In this document: positions 26,889-38,860 of the stretch, in pieces | Position numbering within the stretch: the stretch's first letter is position 1 | Layout of the letters: the number at the start of each line of letters is the position of its first letter | NCBI GenBank assembly: GCA_022829145.1 | Contig: CM040746.1 | Span: 40,928,212-40,992,211, forward strand | DNA length: 64,000 nt | From: Albula goreensis | Lineage: Eukaryota > Chordata > Actinopteri > Albuliformes > Albulidae | Direction: 5' to 3' | The notes under the pieces: generated by a model | Told to the model about the DNA's origin: nothing | Databases searched by the model: none | What the model saw: only the letters and a program-made list of their open reading frames with translations | Made by a program: the position numbers and the translations under genes

Positions 26889-27410
26889 CAGCCCTCTGGT
26901 GCAGAATGCAAACGACACGCCCAGCCCTCTGGTACAGAATGCAAACGACACGCCCAGCCCTCTGATGCAGAATGCAAACGACACGCCCAGCCCTCTGGTG
27001 CAGAATGCAAACGACACACCCAGCCCTCTGGTGCAGAATGCAAACGACACGCCCAGCCCTCTGGTGCAGAATGCAAACGACACGCCCAGCCCTCTGGTGC
27101 AGAATGCAAACGACACGCCCAGCCCTCTGATGCAGAATGCAAACGACACGCCCAGCCCTCTGGTGCAGAATGCAAACCACACGCCCAGCCCTCTGATGCA
27201 GAATGCAAACCACACGCCCAGCCCTCTGATGCAGAATGCAAACCACACGCCCAGCCCTCTGGTGCAGAATGCAAACCACACGCCCAGCCCTCTGGTGCAG
27301 AATGCAAACCACACGCCCAGCCCTCTGGTGCAGAATGCAAACCACACGCCCAGCCCTCTGATGCAGAATGCAAACCACACGCCCAGCCCTCTGATGCAGA
27401 ATGCAAACAA
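26889..27410. repeat. 33-bp minisatellite, 16 copies in two homogenised halves
   Basis: Sixteen tandem 33-bp units, core CAGCCCTCTGGTGCAGAATG followed by CAAACGACACGCC. The left eight copies carry CAAACGACAC and the right ones carry CAAACCACAC, with one clear switch near 27,176. A second variable site (ggtgcag or gatgcag or ggtacag) varies independently. Open frames on both strands (178-257 codons) are artefacts of a unit length divisible by three. Confidence 0.97.
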
Positions 27411-27929
27411 TTCGCCTGCTGGGAAATGCATTTAATTTTAAGGGACATGACTGCCAGGGAATAAAAACAAGCTGCCATTGGCAATGCATTCGGGTTCTTT
27501 TGTGTCATATTGAATTATTGGGCCATATTACAGCCCTGGACTCTATCAGACCTTGCTAATTATGTTTTGTTTAAGAGAGAAGCTTTTTTTGGACTGGGTC
27601 AGTTAGCAGAAGGTCAGGTCAGAATGACTCTCTTTGTCTCGGACCAGCTTCACCTGTGTCGTGTATTGTAAGAGCCCAATCCCACAGGACCGAAGCCAGA
27701 CCTGAGTAATGTGCTGGTTGGGGGTGTTGCCCATACATACTGGTTCTTTTTTTACTGGCAGACTAATGCAGAAAATGCGCTGGAGCATCTTGTAGCACAG
27801 GCCTGGACGCAGCCTGAGTCACCTGTGAGACTCATCTCCGCTCTCGCACTGTCCGAGCCTGATGCATGATGGGAGTCTCATATCACTGTTGGTGTTGCAC
27901 CATGACTCAGGGGCTGTGCCTGGGACACA
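27411..27929. other. Gene-free stretch
   Basis: Unique-looking sequence between two 33-bp arrays. Nothing recognisable. Confidence 0.45.
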
Positions 27930-28260
27930 GACTCAGAACACCACCTGACTCAACATGAACCTGACTCAGAACACCACCTGACACCACCTGACTCAATATG
28001 AACCTGACTCAGAACACCACCTGACTCAATATGAACCTGACTCAGAACACCACCTGACTCAATATGAACCTGACTCAGAACACCACCTGACTCAATATGA
28101 ACCTGACTCAGAACACCACCTGACTCAATATGAACCTGACTCAGAACACCACCTGACTCAATATGAACCTGACTCAGAACACCACCTGACTCAATATGAA
28201 CCTGACTCAGAACACCACCTGACTCAATATGAACCTGACTCAGAACACCACCTGACTCAA
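27930..28260. repeat. 33-bp minisatellite, about 10 copies
   Basis: Tandem 33-bp units, core GACTCAGAACACCACCTGAC followed by TCAATATGAACCT. The central copies are identical to each other, which points to recent expansion or homogenisation. The first units are imperfect (an extra acaccacctg near 27,975). Confidence 0.97.
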
Positions 28261-28390
28261 GAGTGTCTAATGCAATACAATGCACAAATTACATTGTTTT
28301 TCTCATTCCTTTACAAGATGTCTTTCTGGACATTTTCTTTTGTATACAGATGTTTTTTTAACAATGTTGGTAACATGTTAGGGTTCCCAT

Positions 28391-28595
28391 TCATCCAGAA
28401 TTTACTGAACTCATCCTGTATTTCAGTCCATAATTTACTGGACTCATCCTGTACTTCAGTCCATAATTTACCAGACTCATCCTGTACTTCAGTCCATAAT
28501 TTACCAGTCTCATCCTTTTCAGTCCAGAATTTACTGGAATTGTCAACTTTTTCTGTCCAGAATTTACTGGAATTTTCCACTTTTTCAGTGCAGAA
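28391..28595. repeat. Degenerate 33-bp tandem repeat, about 6 copies
   Basis: Units of about 33 bp (one of 30), core CAGTCCATAATTTACTGGAC, decaying into CAGTCCAGAATTTACTGGAA towards the right end. The greater divergence between copies suggests an older array than its left neighbour. Confidence 0.9.
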
Positions 28596-30342
28596 ATGCC
28601 CCCCCTCCCCCCCGGTCCATGTTGATTGTTAAAACATGAGAACCACAATGTATTCACTTACAGTATGAATATGGCAGGTGAACATTCTCACTGAATGCTC
28701 AGACAAACATGAACATAAAACTGCAGGTCAGTTCTGTTCTGAAGGACCCAGGGATTATAGATAGCCATTCTGTTTATTTTGTGGATATTGCTCTACACCT
28801 GTTGTGCATACTAGGAAAATGCTGTCTTTTTTAGGACATGGAAAAAAGCAAGCAGTTAGTGAAGTGTAGCTGAAGTGCTGGTATTAACAGGAAGGGGTTT
28901 CTGGGTTGGGATGGAAGTTTAATAACACATTTTCTGCTGTCAAATGTTCAAGATCCAGCCACCATTTGTTAAAGAGTACAGTGTGGGGAATAAAACATAA
29001 TGAATCAGGAAAAGTTCATCAAGGCCCCTGAGTGCAGAGATCACTGCATGAGTGTACAGTACATCACCATAATGAATTTCAGACAGAAATGTAGCTTGAA
29101 CACGTTTTTTTCTTGGTCTCAATGGAACAAGCAAGATTTGTTACATAAATGAAAAGCACTATTTCAATTTAGCAAGTTAGATGTTAATTGTAGGACAATT
29201 AAAAATGTACACAAATAAGGTGACCTGGACATCTAACTTCATGCCAAAAATCATCCATTTTTATTTCATACTTGAGACGACTGTCTGAGAAAAAAGGGCA
29301 AGGCTTTACTTGAAGTTGGTCTAATCTAAGGTTTAAACACTAAATATAGTTCCTAAGAAAGAGTTGCCCTGTTTGTTCATTTCAATCAGTTCCACTGGAG
29401 TGTTGTGCAGATCCAAAAGCTGCTCTAAAAGTCTCTTTGGTTGATTTAAATGAATAATCTGTGCTCATTATCACAAAAAACTAACATCACCACATGCAAA
29501 AGTGCGTTCTGTGAGGGACACACTCAGGCGCTGAGGCGAGAGCTAACGGATGGGCTAGTGCTCTTGCAGCAACACAGCCACACTGATGACCAAGTCAATG
29601 TTAGCAACAGGAAGTTCTGCTATAATTAATGCAATTTGCTGTGTAATACCTCAACGTGTAACACTTTGAATATGGCACACATTCCTAGTGTTTGTTAATT
29701 TGATAATTTAATAAATGCATTTTTTCATCAATAAGGATCTTTGCTTCCTTATAAATCTGCAAGTGATTAAAGACTGGGAGCCTTAATGTCTTTTTTTAAT
29801 TTTAAAAATCATGTCTTTGCTCTGTCATCATCCGCATGAATATGATTCAGTTTCATTGTACTGCAGTGATTTCAGTGTGGGTTTATACAATGAGACCGCA
29901 CTGCCCAGAAGTATGCACACAAACATTTGAGTCCATCTTCAGGAAGACACTGAAGACGTCTTTCACTCCCCACAAAAATCCAACATTTTGAGTGAAAAAA
30001 ACTTTGAAGTGGCTGGCAGACAGAGTCAGCAGAAATCATAAATCACCACGGCTGGTCATCTCTTCCAGTACAGACGTCTCGTGTGTGGAATCTCAGAAAG
30101 AGTCCAGTTATTTTTACTGGAAAGTAACTTTACTCTATATCTTTGTGATTTATGTCAACTTTTATGGTTGAGAGTGCAGAGCTGTGCTTTTTTTACAGTG
30201 AAGGCCAAAACCAATTTTTATTTTCCCCCCAAATGATATTTAGTGTCGTTTATTCTGAAAACATGAAAGGAGTCACCAAATGCACAGAAGAACGGTAGCT
30301 GAGACCCACCAAGCGCAGCTGGCAGTCATCACTCCAGGATCG
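28596..30342. other. Gene-free stretch
   Basis: AT-rich sequence with no supportable gene or repeat family. Confidence 0.45.
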
Positions 30343-30702
30343 GTGAATGAGGAGAGCCAGGTGAATGAGGACAGCCAGGTGAATGAGGAGACTCAGGTGA
30401 ATGAGGAGAGCCAGGTGAGTGAGGAGAGCCAGGTGATTGAGGAGAGCCAGGTGAATGAGGAGACTCAGGTGAATGAGGAGAGCCAGGTGAATGAGGAGAC
30501 TCAGGTGAATGAGGAGAGCCAGGTGAATGAGGAGAGCCAGGTGAATGAGGAGACTCAGGTGAATGAGGAGAGCCAGGTGAATGAGGAGACTCAGGTGAAT
30601 GAGGAGAGCCAGGTGAATGAGGAGAGCCAGGTGAATGAGGAGAGCCAGGTGAATGAGGAGACTCAGGTGAATGAGGAGAGCCAGGTGTTGAGGACAGCCA
30701 GG
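30343..30702. repeat. 18-bp minisatellite with 36-bp higher order, about 20 copies
   Basis: Eighteen-base units GTGAATGAGGAGAGCCAG and GTGAATGAGGAGACTCAG are interleaved, often alternating, so part of the array has a 36-bp period. Frames on both strands (up to 183 codons, with VNEESQ-type repeats) are artefacts of a unit divisible by three. Their flanks match nothing I know. Confidence 0.96.
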
Positions 30703-31228
30703 TGTCCATGCCTTCACGGCCCTCAGCAGCGCACCCCAACTCAAATGGTAAATGTAATTCCTACTAGTGTTCAACGACAAACTTTCATATCCGATTTTAA
30801 ATTAAACAGTTACACGGATGCACAGACATGAGTAAAACAGCCACATAAATGGCAAGTAAAAATCCAAGTCACATGGCTTTGTCATACATGCGAGTGATCT
30901 CACATCACAGAGATTGTTTGAAATTTAAGATTTTCTTATTTATTTATTATTTAAGTTAGTATTTGAGGAAAGCAGTTTGACTACCACTTTTGTAGTGCCA
31001 TGAAAATATAGTTCATCGTGTTCCCTCTAAGCATGCCAAAGGTCAAAGCAGATAGTCAGACGAAAGGCAGCACAGACTTTAGTTATGCTTTTTATTGCCA
31101 GTTCCAGTATGTGTCATCCCACTGACTGACATTTGCCTTTCCCGTTTAGTGCTGAAATGTAAGAAATACAAGCGGAGAAAGTATCTATAAAAATTTGGCG
31201 GGGATACCTTTCTTTTATATAGCTGTGA

Positions 31229-31364
31229 AAGTGCTGAGCTAAGGGTGGCAGCGTTTCTGTCTGCCCAAGTGCTGAGCTAAGGGTGGCAGCGTTTCTGTCC
31301 GCCCAAGTGCTGAGCTAAAGGTGGCAGCGTTTCTGAACTAAGGGTGACAGCGTTTTTGTCGGCA
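31229..31364. repeat. 38-bp tandem repeat, 3 copies plus a partial
   Basis: Direct copies of a 38-bp unit, core GTGCTGAGCTAAGGGTGGCA followed by GCGTTTCTGTCTGCCC. The last copy is truncated and altered. Confidence 0.93.
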
Positions 31365-32283
31365 CCTCTTTATGCTGGCATGGAACGATCTGAAATGACA
31401 TGACTGCAGACACATTTTCTAATTGCCATTTATTTATCCATATCAGATACCACTAGTGGACAGGAGAAAAGACTGGTCACTGGGGCATGTGAAGGGTGAA
31501 GAGAGCTCTCCTTATGCAGCTAATGAAAGCTCATAAACTGCAGCGTTCATTTCGGATGCGCCGTCTCTGCGCAGCCAATCCTCTCACCCTGTCTGAGAGC
31601 TGTGTTTGGAATTCTGAGTCATCTGCATTTCTGGAGATGTAATTTTCATAATGCATAATTACAGGCCTTTTACTGCAGGGACGTGTTTATGGACCTCAAA
31701 GCATTTCTTAATCACATTTGGATCAAAAAGATTTGATATAAAACTGTCACTGCTGCGAATGGCGATGGCAGCCAATGGACAGCACCAGGAGAAATCAGCA
31801 CAGCTCAGCTACTAAACACTCCATGTGTGGAAAAAGCCAATTTAATACGGCTCCTGACTGCCGATGGAGCCAGGCTTAAGTTAATGAAACGTATTTAGAG
31901 CAGTGAGAGGGGGCTCTGCGAGCGCGGCAGGGTAAACACATGGTACTCTGCCATCGCATAATAAAATCACTCAGTCACCACATTTGTATCAGTAACCCTC
32001 CTTTGGTCCACAGAATCTCTTCAGAATGGACAATGAGAAAATATCGGCCACTTTCAACAATGTGAACTGTTTTGTTCATTTGAATTTTTCCTTCCTCTTT
32101 CACTGATTAAAAATTGATGATCAATTGGCATAACATGAAGCATATTTAATGAATTTAGCATTTTCTTTTCCCCTAATCCAGTCACTTTGTCAGCACCTGT
32201 GGGCGTTTATTGTCAATTTGGCGCTCTGACATCAGCGGCCGTCTTTAGTGGAATGAAGTGCAGCTCTGCTGCCCACCCCCCAT
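31365..32283. other. Gene-free stretch, candidate conserved block
   Basis: 31.54-31.85 kb is repeat-free and contains homeodomain/POU-like AT words (ATGCATAATTA near 31,652). This would fit a developmental enhancer, but that is inference only. No exon seen. Confidence 0.35.
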
Positions 32284-32447
32284 TCCCTCTCTCTCTCTCT
32301 CCCTCTCTCTCCCTTTCCCCCTCTCTCATTCCCTCTTACTCTGCCTCTCTCTCTCATTCCCCCCTCTCTCTCCCTTTCCCTCCCACCTCTCTCATTCCCT
32401 CTTACTCTCCCTCTCTCCTCTCTCTCTCTCATTCACTCTCCCTCTCT
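32284..32447. repeat. CT-rich polypyrimidine tract
   Basis: About 160 bp of almost pure pyrimidine (CT, CCCT, CATT words). The complementary arginine/glutamate-rich minus-strand frame is low complexity, not a gene. Confidence 0.95.
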
Positions 32448-35400
32448 CAATTACTACTATAAAGCCCAATAGCAGCAACACCAAAGGAATTACAGTAGTT
32501 CAGTCAGCTAAACTCATGTATTTGGTTAAATGTTTATTTATGAAGGTGTCATTACATTCGTTTTGGTGGAAGGTTCTGCTCTGGAGGTGCTCCCTGCTAG
32601 GGGTACAGCAGTAACATACCAAACAACAACACAAGTTAGGCAGGGAGCAGAACTTCTGAATCCCCCTGATGACAGACAGAAGCAGAACCCAACAGGTGGA
32701 GGCTGGGGTGGAGGAGGCGAGCAAAACCAAAGAGAATGTAGCATTGCGCATGAGATAGCAGCAAATGAACAGCGGAAATGAGAGGGCTTAAATAGACCGC
32801 CATATTACTGTGTGTGGTGTTGCTGCTCTCTGGGTTTAGCCTCACTGATGCTGATGTAGGCGGTAGCATTTAACATATAGATGGACAGACAGACAAATGG
32901 ATAGATGGGTAGGCCAAACTCCAAGTACACATGAATATTTTGGCATAATAGTCCCAAACAAAATTTTTCACAGACTTTTAAGAAAAAAAAAAAGATTTAT
33001 TTAATAGTAGGTCTATAGGAGATCTATAGGCCTTCAGAAAATAACAGGACAAGATATGGTCAGACGGGTTGACATAGGCTAATAAACCTACCAACTTGCA
33101 ACAATTCATTGCAACATTCTAAATGAACTGCGTTTATGAATTTTTTTTTTCTGGTCGACCAACCACTCAAAACGCTTTTACAAAGTATCAGATAAGTTTA
33201 AAAGTAGTGGTCAAGGATGCAACAACTTAAACTAGAAAACAGCTAGATTTGAACCGTGTTCCTCCAATTCACTGCATCGCACCAGTCCAAATCTTAACAC
33301 GAACATTTCTTCCATCCCGACACCCCCATGGCGATCACCTTGAAGTGAACCACACCCTAGGGGTCCGAAGGAGCAGGCATGGTCCACAGAAACACACACC
33401 AAGGAACCCTGCCCTTCGCTATTGAGAAATAGCCTATGCAAAGGTCATTTAAACTCACTGCCTAAAGTGTAAAGCTGAGTTTACCTATTCTGTCAGTTAG
33501 TCCTACAGACAATAACACCTATACATACTGAATCATTTGGGATTTGTATGATCTTAATGATTCATGTGTGCACGCTATCTGATTGTTGATTAGGATTGAT
33601 AAAATACTTTTTTGTTCTTTGGCTCAGCAATAGAAATATTGGAAATTATCCTAGATAACGGAAATGTTTGTGTGTTCTCTCATCTAAAAATCTTATTTGT
33701 TATTATTTAAATGCATAGTATATCTTATATATAAAGATGAAGATGTGTATATGCTTTTGTTTCAAGAAAACACAAAACACGCATTAATATACCATATCTG
33801 AATAAGCGGTGCTCTACTTGATACTTGACTTTCATATTTTGTATTGTATGTACATATTTTCAATATTTAACAGGAAAACAGTCACCATAAAGCAAGACAC
33901 TTCATTAGTTCCTGATTTGCAGTTATAATTAATTAATAATTCAATTTAATGTTTTAATCTTCTGACTGCAGTGTGCACCACATCAGTCCTTTCCGGTTCT
34001 TTCCAAACCTCTAATCTAACCTATCCAAATAATCAAATCTATCTAAAATCATCACTGCCTAACCGAATTATTTGAACAGCACATGGTTATTATTAGATCT
34101 GCGGTTTCGTGTCGGGCCGCAGATCTTGTGTCGATGGGTTGGGTCTGGTTGCGGAACATATCGTGCGGGTGATGGGGCGGGTACGGTATTGCACGTCGCA
34201 GGGCCGGGGTGGCAGTGGGTCGGCTGGACTCTGGGTGGTGCACAGCCTAATAAAGCAGTATGGGTGGTGTTTGAGGATGGCTGCAGGCCAAGATTCACAC
34301 TGATCCTCAGGCCCAGCCTTGGTTTTAAATGTGAGGCCGGTCCCATATGCCTTAAGGGAAGAGGGGGCTGAGTTAGACACATTACAGAAGTTCTGCTTCA
34401 TGAAACCTGGTCAGTTTCCCTCATGGACAGCAATAATTGTCCCTGTCATTAAACCTGATCACACCGTATGTATTTGTGGCAGTTACACCATAACGGTTAA
34501 CAGGGCTGCTGAACTGGATGTCCACCCCATCCCGTAGGTTGACGGTAAATCGAAAACATAGCTTTATCTTAGCTATGATACCAGCAGCTTATATTGAATG
34601 ATGCATTAAGGAAGTGTGTTAGCATTGCCATGCATAAGGGACTATATTCATACACTCTCCTACCTTTCAAAGTTTTTCAGCACATTACAGTGCGCTTACT
34701 GCAAAGGATCTTCAGAAGTTCACATGATGCATGTATTTGATTTATTTTTACTCATGTTTATTAAATTAGAATGTGCAGATAATTTATTTACTTAACTGCA
34801 CAGTCATTACTACAACAAACCACACATCCTGCAAGCACTGTCAACCCCCTCCAGTCCAAATCCATTAGTGTAACATTTTACAATAATTTCACAAGGGAAT
34901 TATAGAAGCAACTGTCTTATTTTCAGAGGCAACGCACAATTCACCATGATAATTTCACTATCGATTTTCCAATGAGAAGTCATCTTAAGGTAGAAAACTT
35001 TGAAAACTAAAACAGCAAAATGAAGTACAATAAAACCTTTTTAATTTTAAAACAGCTGCAACAGCATCAGACCAAATGAATAAATTATGAAATGGATGAA
35101 ACCATATTCAGATGGTAAAATAATTAAAGACCGTCTGACATTAGCATGTGCACGCTTCGCCCGGATTAAAAAAAGCTTTAAGGCTAAAAGGCTGAGATGA
35201 AAAACGTCAGCTATGAGATTTGTCACCAGAAGGGCATCGGATATAGCTGGAACTACAGCAACAGATTCAAGATGCGCGACAAGGTTTCTCAGCTGGCGAA
35301 TATCCTCATCTGGACCGACCGCTTGGAGGAAATCACCACTCAACCTGAGAATATGGTTCTGCTGATTGGAGCTGAAGAGTGGGGCTGAAGAGCCCTGATC

Positions 35401-36541
35401 AACTGCACTGTCAGAAAGGAGGTGTGCCCTTCTGCAAGCTGGGGGTTCACCTTCCAAACATCTCAAGACCATCAGAACGATGGTCTCAGTGTCGCCCTGA
35501 ACATACAGATGGGAGGCCTCTCTCCCAGCCCTGTTCACCATCAAATGCAGCTAAAGGCACGGCCTGAACATCCAGCACACCATAGAGGCCCTGGGAATTA
35601 CCGTTTTAAGCTTGCAGCTGAACACTTGTTTCCCAGAAAGAGGACACCTCCAGCAAAAGATAGGTAAGCCTATGCCAATTATACAATCATGTAATATTAG
35701 TTCTATATGCCATGCATTTTGTAATGGAGACAATACAAAATTACACTTTGTTACTTGTTTTCATAAGTAGGATGACGAGGACATTTTGTGTCTCTTCAAG
35801 AGTAAGATTTTATTTTGTTTGATTGACGCAGTCTGAGGGCCACTGAAATAGGTTAATAGGTCACATGGGTATCAGACCATAAGCCCTTAATGAGATTGTT
35901 AGGGGGGGACAAAGCTACACCCCCAATTGCTTCAGCACAGATCCAGCACTGGTCTTTAACTTTAGCAGTGTATACACATACATTTAAACAGCGCTGTGGG
36001 TCTGCCATTCCTACAGCTGAAGCTTTCTCAGCTCACTCATCTCCCTTTGTCTGGCTGCTCTTGCAAAACCCATCCCTGCACAAGTGAGATTGGCCCTGTG
36101 TTTTATGGGTACTTCCCCAGTGTCAACAGAGAGATGGGGTTTCACTATGGGAGTCTGAGAGAAGGGGAATTTCTTTATCCAAGTGTATTGATAATCTGAA
36201 ATAACAGGAAGTATACAGACACGCTATTAGCTACAACAATTACATAGCACACAGTGTAGTACAGTTTCTCTGCATAGTGAGTAACAAATCCCACTGAATT
36301 CAGTACAACGATAATAGCATGTCATGTATAAAACATATAATATAACAGCATAAACTAAATAAAGTGCAGCACATTACAAGATTGTCGCCCATTTACAGAC
36401 GACGGGGCATGAATGGTCTAATTGCGCCATCTTGTGGGCAGATGCGTAAACAGCAATATAGTCCACAACAACGTGCTTCTTCTAAACTAACTCTATAGCT
36501 TACCCCTAAAGGTAATGAAACTTGGCTAATTATGTCTTAAT
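32448..36541. other. Gene-free stretch with a GC-rich segment and an unidentified frame
   Basis: No gene supported. A GC-rich segment lies at about 34,095-34,250 and begins with a hairpin: AGATCTGCGG (34,095-34,104) pairs with CCGCAGATCT (34,117-34,126) around a 12-base loop. At 35,047-35,667 overlapping frames on both strands (165 codons minus; 63, 62 and 81 codons plus) look more coding-like in composition than their surroundings, but I recognise no family. It could be a decayed retrocopy or chance. Confidence 0.4.
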
Positions 36542-37454
36542 TGACCCTTCGCTAAGTCTCGCCCCCCTTTGTTACTGTTGCTACGCCTGTCAAGCTTTCG
36601 CACCCGGCACGGCGTTTCCAACGATACCAGTGTAACCAGCTCCATTTTCACTCTGCGTTGTGTTGTGTTGAAAAGTTGGAGACCAACGACGATGTAGCTG
36701 CATCTGTGTTTATTTCCAGTCATCAGCATAAGAGTGTATTTGAAAAAGAAAAGGCGGTGATTTACAATGTGGAACGAATTTCTCCACTTGTCAACAAACC
36801 ATAGCAATTAATGCTTAATTAATTATTAATGGCTTGACGAAACCATTATTAAACACTCGATTCGGTAGTGCATTTTCATACCGGGATATCCATATTACAA
36901 CACTCATGTTTAAACTTGCACAAGTTAGGAAAAGTTAGGAAGGTAGCTTACTGACAGCCTGCAGCTTGGAGTTAGCTTGTCAATCATTTAACATGTCACC
37001 TCAGTTTAGACTCGAATGCATTAAAAATACTAAATAAAAAGCGACATTTGCATTGGTACAGATACTAATAATAAAAACATGCATGATTAATGTGAGGCAG
37101 GGGATTATACATTTCAACTGTAGATTGACATTATCAGTTTTTATGAATAAACTGTATATAAAGCTCATACGGGCTCATACGTCGTTCATCAAAATGTGAT
37201 TGGTAAGGGGAGAAATATGGATGCGCAGGTGACTTAACCCTTTGTTAGACACACTCTGGCGTTTTTAACTTCGGAAAAGCTAAAAATACGACACCACCCT
37301 GCACACTTTGAGGGTATCTGCTGTCGGACCTGCGGGTTCCACATGCACGCCGTTCCCCTGTTCTGAAAGCTTGACAGGCTTCCCGCGCCTAGTTACGGTT
37401 GCTAACGTAGGATTGGACAGTGGCCGTTCTAGGGAGGGGCTTAGCGAAGGGTCA
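36542..37454. mobile_element. Non-autonomous DNA transposon with terminal and subterminal inverted repeats
   Basis: The ends carry a perfect 15-bp inverted repeat, TGACCCTTCGCTAAG at 36,542-36,556 and its complement at 37,440-37,454. A second perfect 15-bp inverted pair lies inside: GCCTGTCAAGCTTTC at 36,585-36,599 and its complement at 37,365-37,379. A loosely matching GTTACTGTTGCTA / GTTACGGTTGCTA pair lies next to it. No transposase frame is present over 913 bp. I see no clear target-site duplication, so the superfamily is open. The left flank is cttaat and the right flank gtttgt. Confidence 0.75.
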
Positions 37455-38860
37455 GTTTGTGCACAACATCGGTAGCATAATCCACAGAACGTGCAGATTT
37501 AAACTTGTCATTTTAAGAACATAATACACAATAACATGTAAGACATTCAGAAAAACATGGAAGAACTACGAGCATTTAAGCATCAATACACGACGCCATC
37601 ACGCATTTCCCTTGTGGCTATACACAATGATATAATTAACTTAAACATTGTAGCGTCAGATTACTTTGTGTCATTCACCAACACCTGCAGGAGACTAATA
37701 AATACCACAACAGTCGGGATATCATAATTTTTTCAGCATTGAAATAAGGGATTACAGCATTGTACCCAAGAGGTTTTTATTAATGTAAAAGTGGTTTTTA
37801 TTAATGACAGAAAAGTCTCAAAATATCAAGTCAAATACATATTACATCAAATACATTTTTATTTTATAGTCTTTGTCTTTCCTCTCTACAAATAGGGGAG
37901 GAGAATCCTCCCTTACCTCTATGGACCAGCTTCTTGTGCATGAGACATTGTAAAATCCTTTAGAGTGGTCAGTAGACCAGGAAAGCATCTTTATAAATGC
38001 AGTCCAGTTAAGTGTTTTCTGTGATGTGAGAAGGAAATTAGGAATACTTTTCAACAATGTATCCACATATGTATCGGGTTAGTTATTGCATCGTCTGTGT
38101 CCCTATTATTACAGTTTAAATATCAATACTACTTCTACTACTACCTCTACTAAATTTACTGCGTTGTCTCGCTTTGGATATCAGCTATTAATTAGCCTCA
38201 TAACGCTTATGTACAGAATTTAACATTATCGAAATTAGATATACAGAAATCTTTAGTTACATCTTTAGCTCAGGGGCGAAAAGCAGTTAATGTGTCCGGG
38301 CTTGCTTAAAACCTGCTGAGGATGATGAACGTAAAGGTATTTTTAGGAACACCTTTTTCTTTAAGACTGTAGCGCTCTCACACAGCTGCGGTGTTATGTG
38401 CTTGTTTCTGATTGGCTTCGGAGACAAATTGCAACAACCTAAATAATTCGTACAGCAACGTAGTGCAGAATAGGAACTCATGTCTATTCAATAGCGCCAA
38501 ACGTCAATTCTGTCATCTCGGATATCGTCCAGTACCTAATTTAGATAGCTATCTATATGCATATAATAGAATAAGTTGAACAAATACTTTTACTCTTTCC
38601 ATCGTATCGAAATAACCCATTTTCATTGCTGACTGTTGGCAGAGTTATTTCTGTCAGTATACCTAACTTAGTTTAAGCGTGTTGTTATATTTAAAAATAT
38701 AGTACCTTGTTGGTACACCAGCTAGTGTGTGGTTGTGAAATTGAGCTCCAATACTCTGTAAATCCCAGTGTGTTACACTGGAACTGGTCCTGCACCATGT
38801 GCTGTTTCTGGCCGGGAGACAGGAAGCGGGAAATGTGGTTTGGCTTGATTAACTCGAAAA
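37455..38860. other. Upstream region of LMAN2
   Basis: AT-rich sequence leading to LMAN2, holding its 5' leader and presumably its promoter. No TATA box stands out. An inverted CCAAT box (ATTGG) is at about 38,411-38,415. A housekeeping-type start is likely, but the start site cannot be fixed. Confidence 0.4.

Noticed and set aside
26716-27508. Frames of 178-257 codons over the 26.9-kb array on both strands
   Set aside because: Same cause: unit length divisible by three. Both strands are equally open.
17506-28595. CRISPR-like arrays (regular 33-bp repeats)
   Set aside because: Units are contiguous with no unique spacers and the context is a vertebrate genome.
30250-30831. Frames of 136-183 codons with VNEESQ or SPHSPG repeats
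   Set aside because: Artefacts of an 18-bp minisatellite.
33232-33441. tRNA-derived SINE on the minus strand (GGTTCAAATCT resembles a B box)
   Set aside because: No convincing A box at the right distance, no tail repeat and no target duplication.
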